64,000 bases of DNA from Schizonepeta tenuifolia (GCA_029490685.1 CM055956.1:34927522-34991521); one strand, 5' to 3'. Shown: positions 51,908-64,000, numbered from the stretch's first letter. Translations and numbers: made by a program. Notes: generated by a model not told the origin, from the letters alone.

Positions 51908-53251
51908 CATTTTAAAGTGAGCTTGCATAATTTGAAGGCCCAGATTGCGGGTAAATCGGCAGTGTACGCCCCAAAATAGTCAGTTTTTTGCTTGTTTTGG
52001 ACTTCCACGAAGTTCTCGTAAAGAAAAATAATAGGAAAAGTGGATTTTTACTTTTTGGGGGATAGCACTTGGAATAAGGTTTCCAAAGCCGCTTGAATCG
52101 GCCAAATTGGACAAATAGCCTAGAAGATATGGCAAAAATAGTGGAACTGCGCAAAACGGGACCCGAGGCAAAAACTGTTTTGGCCATAACTTCTTCGTTT
52201 CTCACCCGATGAGGTCGATCTTTATGTCGACGGAATCCTTATCTAAAGGCCCAAGACCCCGCATGATTGGAATTCCTATCCATCGTACTGAACAAAGAGC
52301 TCCAATTTTTGGGTCGGGCCCTAAGAGTACCCCTAGGGGCATGGGCTAAAAACTATTTTGGCCATAACTTCTTCGTTACTCGCCCGATTCGGTCGATCTT
52401 TATGTCCACAAAATTCTTATCTAAAGGCCTAAGATCCCTAATGATCGGAATTCATATCCATCTTGCCGAACAAAGAGTTTCAATTTTCGGGCCGGGCCCT
52501 AGGGGTTCGGGGGCTGAAAAATCATCCGAAACGAAATGTTGATTTTTTCGCACATTAGCACATTCACATGTACTGGTGTCATTTTAAAGTGAGCTTGCGT
52601 AATTTGAAGGCCCAGATCGCGGGTAAATCGGCCGAATACGCCTCAAAATAGTCACTTTTTCGCTTGTTTTGGACTCTCACGAAGTTATCGTAAAGCAAAT
52701 TAATAGGAAAAGTGGATTTCGACTTTTGGGAGGATAGCTTTTGGAATAAGGTTTCCAACGCCGCTTGAATCGGCCAAATCGGACAAATAGCCTAGAAGTT
52801 ATGGCAAAAATAGTGGAACTACGCAAAACGGGACCCAACGCAAAGATTATTTTGGCAATAACTTCTTCGTTTCTTGCCCGATTCGGTCGATCTTTATGTC
52901 GACGTAATCCTTATCCAAAGGCCCAAGACCCCGCATGATTGGAATTCCTATCTATCGTGCTGAAGAAAGAGCTCCAATTTTTGGGCCGGGCCCTAGGAGT
53001 ACCCCCTAGAGGCCTGGGTTAAAAACTAGTTTGGCCATAACTCTTCGTTACTCGCCCGATTCGGTCGATCTTTATGTCCACAGAATCCTTATCTAAAGGC
53101 CTAAGACACCTAATGATCGGATTTCCTATCCATCGTGCCGAACAAAGAGTTTCAATTTTCGGGCCGGGCCCAAGGGGTTCGGGGGCTGAAAAATCATCCG
53201 AAACGAAATGTTGATTTTTTCACACATTAGCACATTCACATGTACTTATGG

Positions 53252-53757
53252 CATTTTAAAGTGAGCTTGCGTAATTTGAAGGCCTAGATCGCGGGTAAAT
53301 CTGCCGAATACGCACCAAAATAGTCAATTTTTCGCTTGTTTTGGACTCTCACGAAGTTCTCATAAAGCAAATTAATAGGAAAAGTGGATTTCGACTTTTT
53401 GGGAGATAGCCCTTAGAATAAGGTTTCCAACGCCGCTTGAATCGGCCAAATCGGACAAATAGCCTAGAAGATATGGCAAAAATAGTAGAATTGCACAAAA
53501 CGGGACCCGACGCAAAATCTATTTTGGCCATAACTTCTTTGTTTCTCGCCAGATTCGGTCGATCTTTATGTCGACGGAATCCTTATCTAAAGGCCTAAGA
53601 CCCCTAATGATCGGAATTCCTATCCATCGTGCCGAACAAAGAGTTTCAATTTTTGGGTCGGGCCCTAGGGGTATCCCTAGGGGTTCGTGGGCTGAAAAAT
53701 CATCCGAAACGAAATTTTGATTTTTTCTCACATTAGCACATTCACATGCACTTATGG
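53252..53757 (+). repeat. 506 bp unit: A/B fusion 7
   Basis: A-type TCGACGGAATCCTTATCTAA is followed by B-type AGGCCTAAGACCCC, with the switch near 53575-53592. Its M subunits are of the TCTGCCGAATACGCACC type, unlike the unit at 51402, so the two 506 bp units here are not simple duplicates. Confidence 0.86.
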
Positions 53758-56700
53758 CATTTTAAAGTGAGCTTGCATAATTTGAAAACCCAGATTGCGG
53801 GTAAATCGGCAGAGTACGCCCTAAAATAGTCAGTTTTTTGCTTGTTTTGGACTTCCACGAAGTTCTCGTAAAGAAAAATAATAGGAAAAGTGGATTTTTA
53901 CTTTTTGGGGGATAGCCCTTGGAATAAGGTTTCCAATGCCGCTTGAATCGGCCAAATTGGACAAATAGCCTAGAAGATATGGCAAAAATAGTGGAACTGC
54001 GCAAAACGGGACCCGACGCAAAAACTGTTTTGGCCATAACTTCTTCGTTTCTCGCCCGATGAGGTCGATCTTTATGTCGACGGAATCCTTATCTAAAGGC
54101 CCAAGACCCTACATGATTGGAATTCCTATCCATCGTACTGAACAAAGAGCTCCAATTTTTGGGTCGGGCCCTAAGAGTACGCCTTAGGGGCCTGGGCTAA
54201 AAACTATTTTGGCCATAACTTCTTCGTTACTCGCCCGATTCGGTCGATCTTTATGTCCACAAAATTCTTATCTAAAGGCCTAAGATCCCTAATGATCGGA
54301 ATTCATATCCATCGTGCCGAACAAAGAGTTTCAATTTTCGGGCCGGGCCCTAGGGGTTCGGGGGCTGAAAAATCATCCGAAACGAAATGTTGATTTTTTC
54401 GCACATTAGCACATTCACATGTACTGGTGGCATTTTAAAGTGAGCTTGCGTAATTTGAAGCCCAGATCGCGGGTAAATCGGCCGAATACGCCCCAAAATA
54501 GTCACTTTTTCGCTTGTTTTGGACTCTCACGAAGTACTCGTAAAGCAAATTTATAGGAAAAGTGGATTTCGACTTTTGGGAGGATAGCTTTTGGAATAAG
54601 GTTTCCAACACCGCTTGAATCGGCCAAATCGGACAAATAGCCTAGAAGTTATGGCAAAAATAGTAGAATTGCACAAAACGGGACGCGACGCAAAATCTAT
54701 TTTGGCCATAACTTCTTCGTTTCTCGCCAGATTCGGTCGATCTTTATGTCGATGAAATCCTTATCCAAAGGCCCAAGACCCCGCATGATTGGAATTCCTA
54801 TCCATCGTGCTGAACAAAGAGCTCCAATTTTTGGGCCGGGCCCTAGGAGTACCCCCTAGGGGCCTGGGTTAAAAACTATTTTGGCCATAACTTCTTCGTT
54901 ACTCGCCCGATTCGGTCGATTTTTATGTCCACAGAATCCTTATCTAAAGGCCTAAGACACCTAATGATCGGATTTCCTATCCATCGTGCCGAGCAAAGAG
55001 TTTCAATTTTCGGGCCGGAACCTAGGGGTTCGGGGGCTGAAAAATCATCCGAAATGAAATGTTGATTTTTTCTCACATTAGCACATTCACATGTACTTAT
55101 GGCATTTTAAAGTGAGCTTGCCTAATTTGAAGGCCTAGATTGCGGGTAAATCTGCCGAATACGCACCAAAATAGTCACTTTTTCGCTTGTTTTGGACTCT
55201 CACGAAGTTCTCATAAATCAAATTAATAGGAAAAGTGGATTTCGACTTTTTGGGGGATAGCCCTTGGAATAAGGTTTCCAACGCTGCTTGAATCGGCCAA
55301 ATCGGACAAATAGCCTAGAAGTTATGGCAAAAATAGTGGAACTACGCAAAACGGGACCCGACGCAAAAATTATTTTGGCCATAACTTCTTCGTTTCTTGC
55401 CCGATTCGGTCGATCTTTATGTCGACGAAATCCTTATCCAAAGGCCCGAGACCCCGCATGATTGGAATTCCTATCCATCGTGCTGAAGAAAGAGCTCCAA
55501 TTTTTGGGGCGGGCCCTATGAGTATCACCTAGGGGCCTGGGTTAAAAACTATTTTGGCCATAACTTCTTCGTTACTCGCCCGATTCGGTCGATCTTTATG
55601 TCCACAGAATCCTTATCTAAAGGCCTAAGACCCTTAATGATCGGAATTCCTATCCATCGGGGCGAACAAAGAGTTTCAATTTTCGGGCCGGGCCCTAGGG
55701 GTTCGGGGGCTGAAAAATCATCCGAAACGAAATGTTAATTTTCTCTCACATTAGCACATTCACATGTACTTATGACATTTTAAAGTGAGCTTGTGTAATT
55801 TGAAGGCCCAGATTGCGGGTAAATCGGCAGAGTACGCCCCAAAATAGTCAGTTTTTTGCTTGTTTTGGACTTCCACGAAGTTCTCGTAATGCAAAATAAT
55901 AGGAAATGTGGATTTTTACTTTTTGGGGGATAGCCCTTGGAATAAGGTTTCCAACGCCGCTTGAATCGGCAAAATCGGACAAATAGCCTAGAAGATATGG
56001 CAAAATAGTGGAACTGTGCAAAACGGGACCCGACACAAAAACTATTTTGGCCATAACTTCTTCGTTTCTCTCCCGATTCGGTCGATCTTTATGTCAACGG
56101 AATCCTTATCTAAAGCCCCAAGGCACCGAATGATTTGAATTCCTATGCATCGTGCTGAACAAAGAGCTCCAATTTTTGGGCCGGGTCCTAAGAGTACCCC
56201 CTAGGGGCCCGGGCTAAAAACTATTTTGGCCATAACTTATTCGTTACTCGCCCGATTCGGTCGATCTTTATGTCCACAGAATCCTTATCTAAAGGCCTAA
56301 GAGCCCTAATGATCGGAATTCCTATCCATCGTGCCGAATAAAGAGTTTCAATTTTTGGGCCGGGCCCTAGGGTTACCACTAGGGGTTCGGGGGCTGAAAA
56401 ATCATCCCAAACGAAATGTTGATTTTTTCGCATATTAGCACATTCACATGTACTGGTGGTATTTTAAAGTGAGGTTGCGTAATTTGAAGGCCCAGATCGC
56501 GGGTAAATCGGCCGAATACTCCCCAAAATAGTCACTTTTTCGCTTGTTTTGGACTCTCACGAAGTTCTTGTAAAGATAATTAATAGGAAAAGTGGATTTC
56601 GACTTTTTGGGGGGATAGCCCTTTTAATAAGGTTTCCAACGCCGCTTGAATCAGCCAAATAGGAAAAATAGCCTAGAAGATATGGCAAAAATAGTGGAAC

Positions 56701-57132
56701 TGCGCAAAACGGGAACCGACGCAAAAACTATTTTGGCCATAACTTCTTCTTTTCCCGCCCGATTCGGTCGTCTTTATGTCAACGGAATCCTTTTCTAAAT
56801 GCCCAAGACCCCGCATGATTGGAATTTCTATCCATCGTGCTGAACAAAGAGCTCCAATTTTTGGGCCGGGCCCTAGTAGTACCCCCTAGGGGGCTGGGCT
56901 AAAAACTATTTGGGCCATAACTTCTTCGTTACTCGCCCGATTCGGTCGATCTTTATGTCCACAGAATCTTTATCTAAAGGCCTAAGACCCCTAATGATCG
57001 GAATTCCTATCCATCGTGCCGAACAAAGAGTTTCAATTTTCGGGCCGGGCCCTAGGGGTTCGGGGGCTGAAAAATCTTCCGAAACGAAATGTTGATTTTT
57101 TCTCACAGTAGCACATTCACATGTACTTATGG

Positions 57133-57982
57133 CATTTTAAAGTGAGCTTGCGTTATTTGAAGGCCCAGATTGCGGGTAAATCGGCCGAGTACGCCCTAAA
57201 ATAGTCAGTTTTTCGCTTGTTTTGGACTCTCACGAAGTTTTCGTAAATCAAAATAATAGGAAAAGTGGATTTTTACTTTTTAAGAGATAGCCCTTGGAAA
57301 AAGGTTTCCAATGCCGCTTGAATCGGCCAAATCGGACAAATAACCTAGAAGTTATGGCAAAAATTGTGGAACTGCGCAAAACGGGACCCGACGCAAAAAT
57401 TATTTTGGCCATAACTTCTTCTTTTCCCGCCCGATTTGGTCGATCTTTATGTCGACGGAATCCTTATCTAAATGCCCAAGATCCCGCATGATAGGAATTT
57501 CTATCCATCGTGCTGAACAAAGAGCTCCAATTTTTGGGCCGGGCCCTATGACTAACCTCTAGGGGCCTGGGTTAAAAACAATTTTGGCCATAACTTCTTC
57601 GTTACTCGCCTGATTCGGTCGATCTTTATGTCCACATAATCCTTATCTAAATGCCCAAGACCCCGCATGATTGGAATTCCTCTCCATCGTGCTGAACAAA
57701 GAGCTCCAATTTTTGGGCCGGGCCCTAGTAGTACCCCCTAGGGGCCTGGGCTAAAAACTATTTTGGCCATAACTTCTTCGTTACTCGCCCGATTCGGTCG
57801 ATCTTTATGTCCACAGAATCCTTATCTAAAGGCCTAAGACCCCTAATGATCGGAATTCCTATCTATCGTGCCGAAAAAAGAGTTTTAATTTTCGGGTCGG
57901 GCCCTAGGGGTTCGGGGGATGAAAAATCATCCGAAATGAAATGTTTTTTTCCGCACATTAGCACATTCACATGTACTTATGG
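57133..57982 (+). repeat. 850 bp unit with an extra A/B chimeric subunit
   Basis: Between the normal A and B lies an additional subunit at about 57579-57756. It begins as B (CGTTACTCGCCTGATTCGG, GTCCACA) and, from about 57637-57651, continues as A (AAATGCCCAAGACCCCGC, CAAAGAGCTCC). This is the structure expected from the crossover reciprocal to that which makes the ~506 bp units. The related unit at 60014 has normal length (684 bp), so the event is local. Confidence 0.9.
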
Positions 57983-60900
57983 CATTTTAAAGTGAGCTTG
58001 CGTAATTTGAAGGTTTAGATTGTGGGTAAATCGGCCGAGTACGCCCCAAAATAATCAGTTTTACGCTTGATTTGGACTCTCACGAAGTTCTCGTAAAGCA
58101 AAATAATAAGAAAAGTGGATTTTTACTTTTTGGGGGATAGCCCTTGGAATAAGGTTTCCAACGCTACTTGAATCGGCAAAATCGGACAAATAGCCTAGAA
58201 GATATGGCAAAAATAGTGGAACTGCGCAAAACGGGACCCGATGCAAAAACTATTTTGGCCATAACTTCTTCGTTTCTCGCTTGATTCGGTCGATCTTTAT
58301 GTCAACGGAATCCTTATCTAAATGACCAAGACCCCGCATGATTGGAATTCCTATCCATCGTGCTAAACAAAGAGCTCCAATTTTTGGGCTGGGCCCTAGT
58401 AGTACCCCCTAGGGGCCTGGGCTAAAAACTATTTTGGCCATAACTTCTTCGTTACTCGCCCGATTCGGTCGATCTTTATGTCCACAGAATCCTTATCTAA
58501 AGGCCTAAGATCCCTAATGATCGGAATTCCTATCCATCGTGTCGAACAAAGAGTTTCAATTTTCGGGCCAGGCCCTAGGGGTTCGGAGTCTGAATAATCA
58601 TCCGAAACGAAATGTTGATTTTTTTGCACATTAGCACATTCACATGTACTGGGGGCATTTTAAAGTGAGCTTGCGTAATTTGAAGGCCCAGATCGAGGGT
58701 AAATCGGCCAAATACGCCCCAAAATAGTCACTTTTTCGCTTGTTTTGGACTCTCACGAAGTTCTCGTAAAGCAAAATAATAGGAAATGTGGATTTTTACT
58801 TTTTGGGGGATAGCCCTTGGAAAAAGGTTTCCAACGCTGCTTGAATCGGCAAAATCGGACAAATAGCCTAGAAGATATGGCAAAAATAGTGGAACTGCGC
58901 AAAACGGGAGATGACACAAAAACTATTTTGGCCATAACTTCTTCGTTTCTCGCCCGATTCGGTCGATCTTTATGTCGACGAAATCCTTATCTAAAGCCCC
59001 AATGCACCGCATGATCTGAATTCCTATGCATCGTGCTGAACAAAGAGCTCCAATTTTTGGGCCGGGCCCTAAGAGTACCCCCTAGGGGCCCGGGCTAAAA
59101 ACTATTTTGGCCATAACTTATTCGTTACTCGCCCGATTCGGTCGATCTTTATGTCCACAGAATCCTTATCTAAAGGCCTAAGAGCCCTAATGATCGGAAT
59201 TCCTATCCATCGTGCCGAATAAAGAGTTTCAATTTTTGAGCCGGGCCCTAGGGTTACCACTAGGGGTTCGGGGGCTGAAAAATCATCCCAAACAAAATGT
59301 TGATTTTTTCGCACATTAGCACATTCACATGTACTGGTGGTATTTTAAAGTGAGCTTGCGTAATTTGAAGGCCCAGATCGCGGGTAAATCGGCCGAATAC
59401 GCCCCAAAATAGTCACTTTTTCGCTTGTTTTGGACTCTCACGAAGTTCTTGTAAAGATAATTAATAGGAAAAGTGGATTTCGACTTTTTGGGGGGATAGC
59501 CCTTTTAATAAGGTTTCCAACGCTGCTTGAATCAGCCAAATCGGAAAAATAGCCTAGAAAATATGGCAAAAATAGTGGAACTGCGCAAAACGGGAACCGA
59601 CGCAAAAACTATTTTGGCCATAACTTCTTCTTTTCCCGCCCGATTCGGTCGTCTTTATGTCGATGGAATCCTTATCTAAATGCCCAAGACCCCGCATGAT
59701 TGGAATTTCTATCCATCGTGCTGAACAAAAGGCTCCAATTTTTGGGCCGGGCCCTAGTAGTACCCCCTAGGGGGCTGGGCTAAATCCTTTTTTGGCCATT
59801 ACTTCTTCGTTACTCGCCCGATTCGGTCGATCTTTATGTCCACAGAATCCTTATCTAAAGGCCTAAGACCCCTAATGATCGGAATTCCTATCCATCGTGC
59901 CGAACAAAGAGTTTCAATTTTCGGGCCGGGCCCTAGGGGTTCGGGGGCTGAAAAATCTTCCGAAACGAAATGTTGATTTTTTCTCACAGTAGCACATTCA
60001 CATGTACTTATGGCATTTTAAAGTGAGCTTGCGTTATTTGAAGGCCCAGATTGCGGGTAAATCGGCCGAGTACGCCCTAAAATAGTCAGTTTTTCGCTTG
60101 TTTTGGACTCTCACGAAGTTTTCGTAAAGCAAAATAATAGGAAAAGTGGATTTTTACTTTCTAAGAGATAGCCCTTGGAATAAGGTTTTCAACCCCGCTT
60201 GAATCGGACAAATCGGACAAATAGCCTAGAAGATATGGCAAAAATAGTGGAACTGCGCAAAACGGGACGCGATGCAAAAACTATTTTGGCCATAACTTTT
60301 TCGTTTTCTCGCCCGATTCGGTCGATCTTTATGTCGACGGAATCCTTATCTAAATGCCCAAGATCCTGCATGATAGGAATTTCTATCCATCGTGCTGAAC
60401 AAAGAGCTCCAATTTTTGGGCCGATCCTAGTAGTACCCCCTAGGGGCCTGGGCTAAAAACTATTTTGGCCATAACTTCTTCGTTACTCGCCCGATTCAGT
60501 CGATCTTTATGTCCACAGAATCCTTATCTAAAGGCATAAGACCCTAATGATTGGAATTCCTATCCATCGTGCCGAATAAAGAGTTTCAATTTTTGGGCCG
60601 GGCCCTAGGGTTACCACTAGGGGTTCTGGGGCTGAAAAATCATCCCAAACGAAATGTTGATTTTTTCGCTCATTAACATATTCACATGTAGTGGTGGTAT
60701 TTTAAAGTGAGCTTGCGTAATTTGAAGGCCCAGATCGCGGGTCAATCGGCCGAATACGCCCCAAAATAGTCACCTTTTCGCTTATTTTGGACTCTCACGA
60801 AGTTCTTGTAAAGAAAATTAATAGGAAAAGTGGATTTCGACTTTTTGGGGGATAGCCCTTTTAATAAGGTTTCCAACGCCGCTTGAATCAGCCAAATCGG

Positions 60901-62723
60901 AAAAATAGCCTAGAAGATATTGCAAAAATAGTGGAACTGCGCAAAACGGGAACCGACGCAAAAACTATTTTGGCCATAACTTCTTCTTTTCCCGCCCGAT
61001 TCGGTCGTCTTTATGTCGACGGAATCCTTATCTAAATGCCCAAGACCCCGCATGATTGGAATTTCTATCCATCGTGCTGAACAAAGAGCTCCATTTTTTG
61101 GACCGGGCCCTAGTAGTACCCCCTAGGGGGCTGGGCTAAAAACTATTTTGGCCATTACTTCTTCGTTACTCGCCCGATTCGGTCGATCTTTATGTCCACA
61201 GAATCCTTATCTAAAGGCCTAAGACCCCTAATGATCGGAATTCCTATCCATCGTGCCGAACAAAGAGTTTCAATTTTCGGACCCGGCCCTAGGGGTTCGG
61301 GTGCTGAAAAATCTTCCGAAACGAAATGTTGATTTTTTCTCACAGTAGCACATTCACATGTACTTATGACATTTTAAAGTGAGCTTGCGTTATTTGAAGG
61401 CCCAGATTGCGGGTAAATCGGCCGAGTACGCCCTAAAATAGTCAGTTTTTCGCTTGTTTTGGACTCTCACGAAGTTTTCGTAAAGCAAAATAATAGGAAA
61501 AGTGGATTTTTACTTTTTAAGAGAGAGCCCTTGGAATAAGGTTTTCAACCCCGCTTGAATCGGCCAAATCGGATAAATAGCCTAGAAGATATGGCAAAAA
61601 TAGTGGAACTGCGCAAAACGGGAACCGACGCAAAAACTATTTTGGCCATAACTTCTTCTTTTCCCGCCCGATTCGGTCGATCTTTATGTCGACGGAATCC
61701 TTATCTAAATGCCCAAGACCCCGCATGATAGGAATTTCTATCCATCGTGCTGAACAAAGAGCTCCAATTTTTGGGCCGGGCCCTAGTAGTACCCCTAGGG
61801 GCATGGGCTAAAAACTATTTTGGCCATAACTTCTTCGTTATTCACCCGATTCGGTTGATCTTTATGTCCACAGAATCCTTATCTAAAGGCCTAAGACCCC
61901 TATTGATCGGAATTCCTATCTATCGTGCCGAACAAAGAGTTTCAAATTTCGGGTCGGGCCCTAGGGGTTCGGGGGATGAAAAATCATTCGAAATGAAATG
62001 TTTTTTTTCGCACATTAGCACATTCACATGTACTTATGGCATTTTAAAGTGAGCTTGCGTAATTTGAAGGCCCAGATTGCGGGTAAATCGGCCGAGTACG
62101 CCCCAAAATAGTCAGTTTTTCGCTTGTTTTGGACTCTCACGAAGTTCTCGTAAAGCAAAATAATAGGAAAACTGGATTTTTACTTTTTAGGGAATAGCCC
62201 TTGGAATAAGGTTTCCAACTCCGCTTGAATCGGCAAAATCGGACAAATAGCCTAGAAGATATGGCAAAAATAGTGGAACTGCGCAAAACGGGACCCGACG
62301 CAAAAAATATTTTGGCCATAACTTTTTCGTTTCTCGCCCGATTCGGTCGATCTTTATGTCGACGGAATCCTTATCTAAATGCCCAAGACCCCACATGACA
62401 GGAATTTCTATCCATCATGCTGAACAAAGAGCTCCAATTTTTGGGATGGGCCCTAGAAGTACCCCCTAGGGGCCTGGGCTAAAAACTATTTTGGCCATAA
62501 CTTCTTCGTTACTCGCCCGATTCGGTCGATCTTTATGTCCACAGAATCCTTATCTAAAGGCCTAATACCCTAATGATTGGAATTCCTATCCATCGTGCCG
62601 AATAAAGAGTTTCAATTTTTGGGCCGGGCCCTAGGGTTACCACTAGGGGTTCTGGGGCTGAAAAATCATCCCAAACGAAATGTTGATTTTTTCGCTCATT
62701 AACATATTCACATGTAGTGGTGG

Positions 62724-63356
62724 TATTTTAAAGTGAGCTTGCGTAATTTGAAGGCCCAGATCGCGGGTCAATCGGCCGAATACGCCCCAAAATAGTCACC
62801 TTTTCGCTTATTTTGGACTCTCACGAACTTTTTGGGGGATAGCCTTTTGAATAAGGTTTCCAACGCCGCTTGAATCAGCCAAATCGGAAAAATAGCCTAG
62901 AAGATATGGCAAAAATAGTGGAACTGCGCAAAACGGGAACCGACGCAAAAACTATTTTGGCCATAACTTCTTCTTTTCCCGCCCGATTTGGTCGTCTTTA
63001 TGTCGACGGAATCCTTATCTAAATGCCCAAGACCCCGCATGATTGGAATTTCTATCCATCGTGCTGAACAAAGAGCTCCATTTTTTGGACCGGGCCCTAG
63101 TAGTACCCCCTAGGGGGCTGGGCTAAAAACTATTTTGGCCATTACTTCTTCGTTACTCGCCCGATTCGGTCGATCTTTATGTCCACAGAATCCTTATCTA
63201 AAGGCCTAAGACCCCTAATGATCGGAATTCCTATCCATCGTGCCGAACAAAGAGTTTCAATTTTCGGGCCCGGCCCTAGGGGTTCGGGTGCTGAAAAATC
63301 TTCCGAAACGAAATGTTGATATTTTCTCACAGTAGCACATTCACATGTACTTATGG
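62724..63356 (+). repeat. 633 bp unit with ~51 bp deletion in M
   Basis: TCACGAA joins CTTTTTGGGGGAT near 62827, removing the GTTCTTGTAAAG...GATTTCGA segment that is present in the sister unit at 60698. The rest of the unit matches its sister closely. Confidence 0.85.
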
Positions 63357-64000
63357 CATTTTAAAGTGAGCTTGCATTATTTGAAGGCCCAGATTGCGGG
63401 TAAATCGGCCGAGTACGCCCTAAAATAGTCAGTTTTTCGCTTGTTTTGGACTCTCACGAAGTTTTCGTAAAGCAAAATAATAGGAAAAGTGGATTTTTAC
63501 TTTTTAAGAGAGAGCCCATGGAATAAGGTTTTCAACCCCGCTTGAATCGGCCAAATCGGATAAATAGCCTAGAAGATATGGCAAAAATAGTGGAACTGCG
63601 CAAAACGCGAACTGACGCAAAAACTATTTTGGCCATAACTTCTTCTTTTCCCGCCCGATTCGGTCGTCTTTATGTCGACAGAATCCTTATCTAAATGCCC
63701 AAGACCGCGCATGATTGGAATTTCTATCCATCGTGCTGAACAAAGAGCTCCAATTTTTGGGCCGGGCCCTAGTAGTACCCCCTAGGGGCCTGGGCTAAAA
63801 ACTATTTTGGCCATTACTTCTTCGTTACTCGCCCGATTTGGTCGATCTTTATGTCCACAGAATCCTTATCTAAAGGCCTAAGACCCCTAATTATCGGAAT
63901 TCCTATCCATCGTGCCGAACAAAGAGTTTCAATTTTCGGGCCGGGCCCTAGGGGTTCGGGGGCTGAAAAATCTTCCGAAACGAAATGTTGATTTTTTCTC

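Larger units (their letters stand above)
47310..55745 (+). repeat. d-e-f trimer family with 506 bp units
   Basis: Units start at 47340(f), 48013(f), 48699(d), 49372(e), 50045(f), 50730(d), 51402(f, 506 bp), 51908(d), 52580(e), 53252(g, 506 bp), 53758(d), 54431(e) and 55103(g). Type d has GGACTTCCACGAAGTTC and TCACCCGATGAGGTCGA or a close form; type e has GACTTTTGGGAGGAT; type f has GTTATAGTAAAGC; type g has TCTGCCGAATACGCACC. Successive d units are 2031, 1178 and 1850 bp apart, explained by unit loss and 506 bp units. Confidence 0.82.
1..64000 (+). repeat. Satellite array, ~673/685 bp unit, about 96 tandem units
   Basis: The landmark CATTTTAAAGTGAGC recurs every 673 or 685 bp across the window, always on the + strand, with no orientation switch. 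Spacings of 506-508, 493-494, 633-665 and 850 bp are exceptions explained by internal deletions or one duplication. Length, absence of any unique or transposon sequence, and graded similarity between neighbours are hallmarks of eukaryotic satellite heterochromatin. Open frames of 60-110 codons appear once per unit on both strands, but they overlap, lack any recognisable domain and are disrupted without pattern, so no coding gene is called. Family and species are not recognised. Confidence 0.97.
55746..64000 (+). repeat. Right-hand family with 2.88, 1.36 and ~2.0 kb periods
   Basis: Units start at 55776, 56460, 57133, 57983, 58656, 59341, 60014, 60698, 61370, 62040, 62724 and 63357, the last cut by the window end. 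Units at 55776, 56460 and 57133 recur at 58656, 59341 and 60014 (offset 2880-2881). Those at 59341 and 60014 recur in diverged form at 60698 and 61370 (about 1357), and those at 60698 and 61370 recur at 62724 and 63357 (2026 and 1987). Private variants include TTTTTAAGAGA, CTCACAGTAGCACATTC and CATTAACATATTC. Confidence 0.82.

Noticed and set aside
1..64000. Open reading frames of 60-110 codons on both strands as genes
   Set aside because: They recur once per satellite unit, overlap on opposite strands, have no known domain, and are broken by indels without any sign of frame conservation.
1..64000. CRISPR array
   Set aside because: Repeats are ~680 bp and contiguous with no unique spacers; this is a satellite.
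1..64000. Telomeric or ribosomal repeats
   Set aside because: No runs of TTTAGGG, TTAGGG or similar and no rRNA-like sequence were seen.

Overview
The window is one uninterrupted tandem array of satellite DNA with no recognisable gene. A unit of about 673 or 685 bp repeats head to tail, all in one orientation, from base 1 to base 64000. About 95 units can be placed from a landmark (CATTTTAAAGTGAGC and close variants), one more is hidden by a gap, and the only interruption is 500 N at 10579-11078. I saw no transposon, rRNA, tRNA, telomere repeat or unique sequence. Many open frames of 60-110 codons occur on both strands, but they recur once per unit, overlap each other and break freely, so they are by-products of the repeat. 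Arrays of this size with higher-order structure indicate eukaryotic heterochromatin (centromeric, pericentromeric, subtelomeric or a knob). I lean towards a plant, at low confidence, and cannot name the species or the satellite family.

Each unit has an internal architecture. Two direct subunits of about 180 bp, A and B, lie on the + strand. The remaining ~325 bp holds two diverged copies of the same ancestral subunit on the opposite strand, here called M1 and M2. All four begin with ACTATTTTGG or a one-base variant, read in their own direction. The satellite therefore looks like an ancestral ~170-180 bp monomer that was duplicated and inverted into a ~680 bp unit and then amplified. A and B each end in a GC-rich hairpin around CCCTAGG. 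Units are long (L, ~685) or short (S, ~673) because of a 12 bp indel in the hairpin of B.

Layout: 1-10578 is a trimer-based array (L-S-L) with a 4086 bp six-unit higher-order repeat, a five-unit derivative and a tail. 10579-11078 is the gap. 11079-19132 is a different ~2.04 kb trimer in about four copies. 19133-25761 is diverged trimer material. 25762-36340 repeats 1-10578 almost base for base at an offset of 25759-25762 bp. 36341-40832 is irregular. 40833-47309 is a c-a-b trimer family with extra deletions. 47310-55745 is another trimer family containing 506 bp units. 55746-64000 is a fourth family with 2.88, 1.36 and ~2.0 kb periods and one 850 bp unit.

The main observations are the four-part inverted structure of the unit; recurrent recombination between A and B giving seven different ~500 bp units and one reciprocal 850 bp unit; and a 10.6 kb near-identical duplication whose first copy ends exactly at the gap and carries single-base indels typical of unpolished sequence, which may be an assembly artefact. 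Unit starts given below are landmark positions. Unit numbers (u1-u96) follow their order, with u17 starting inside the gap.
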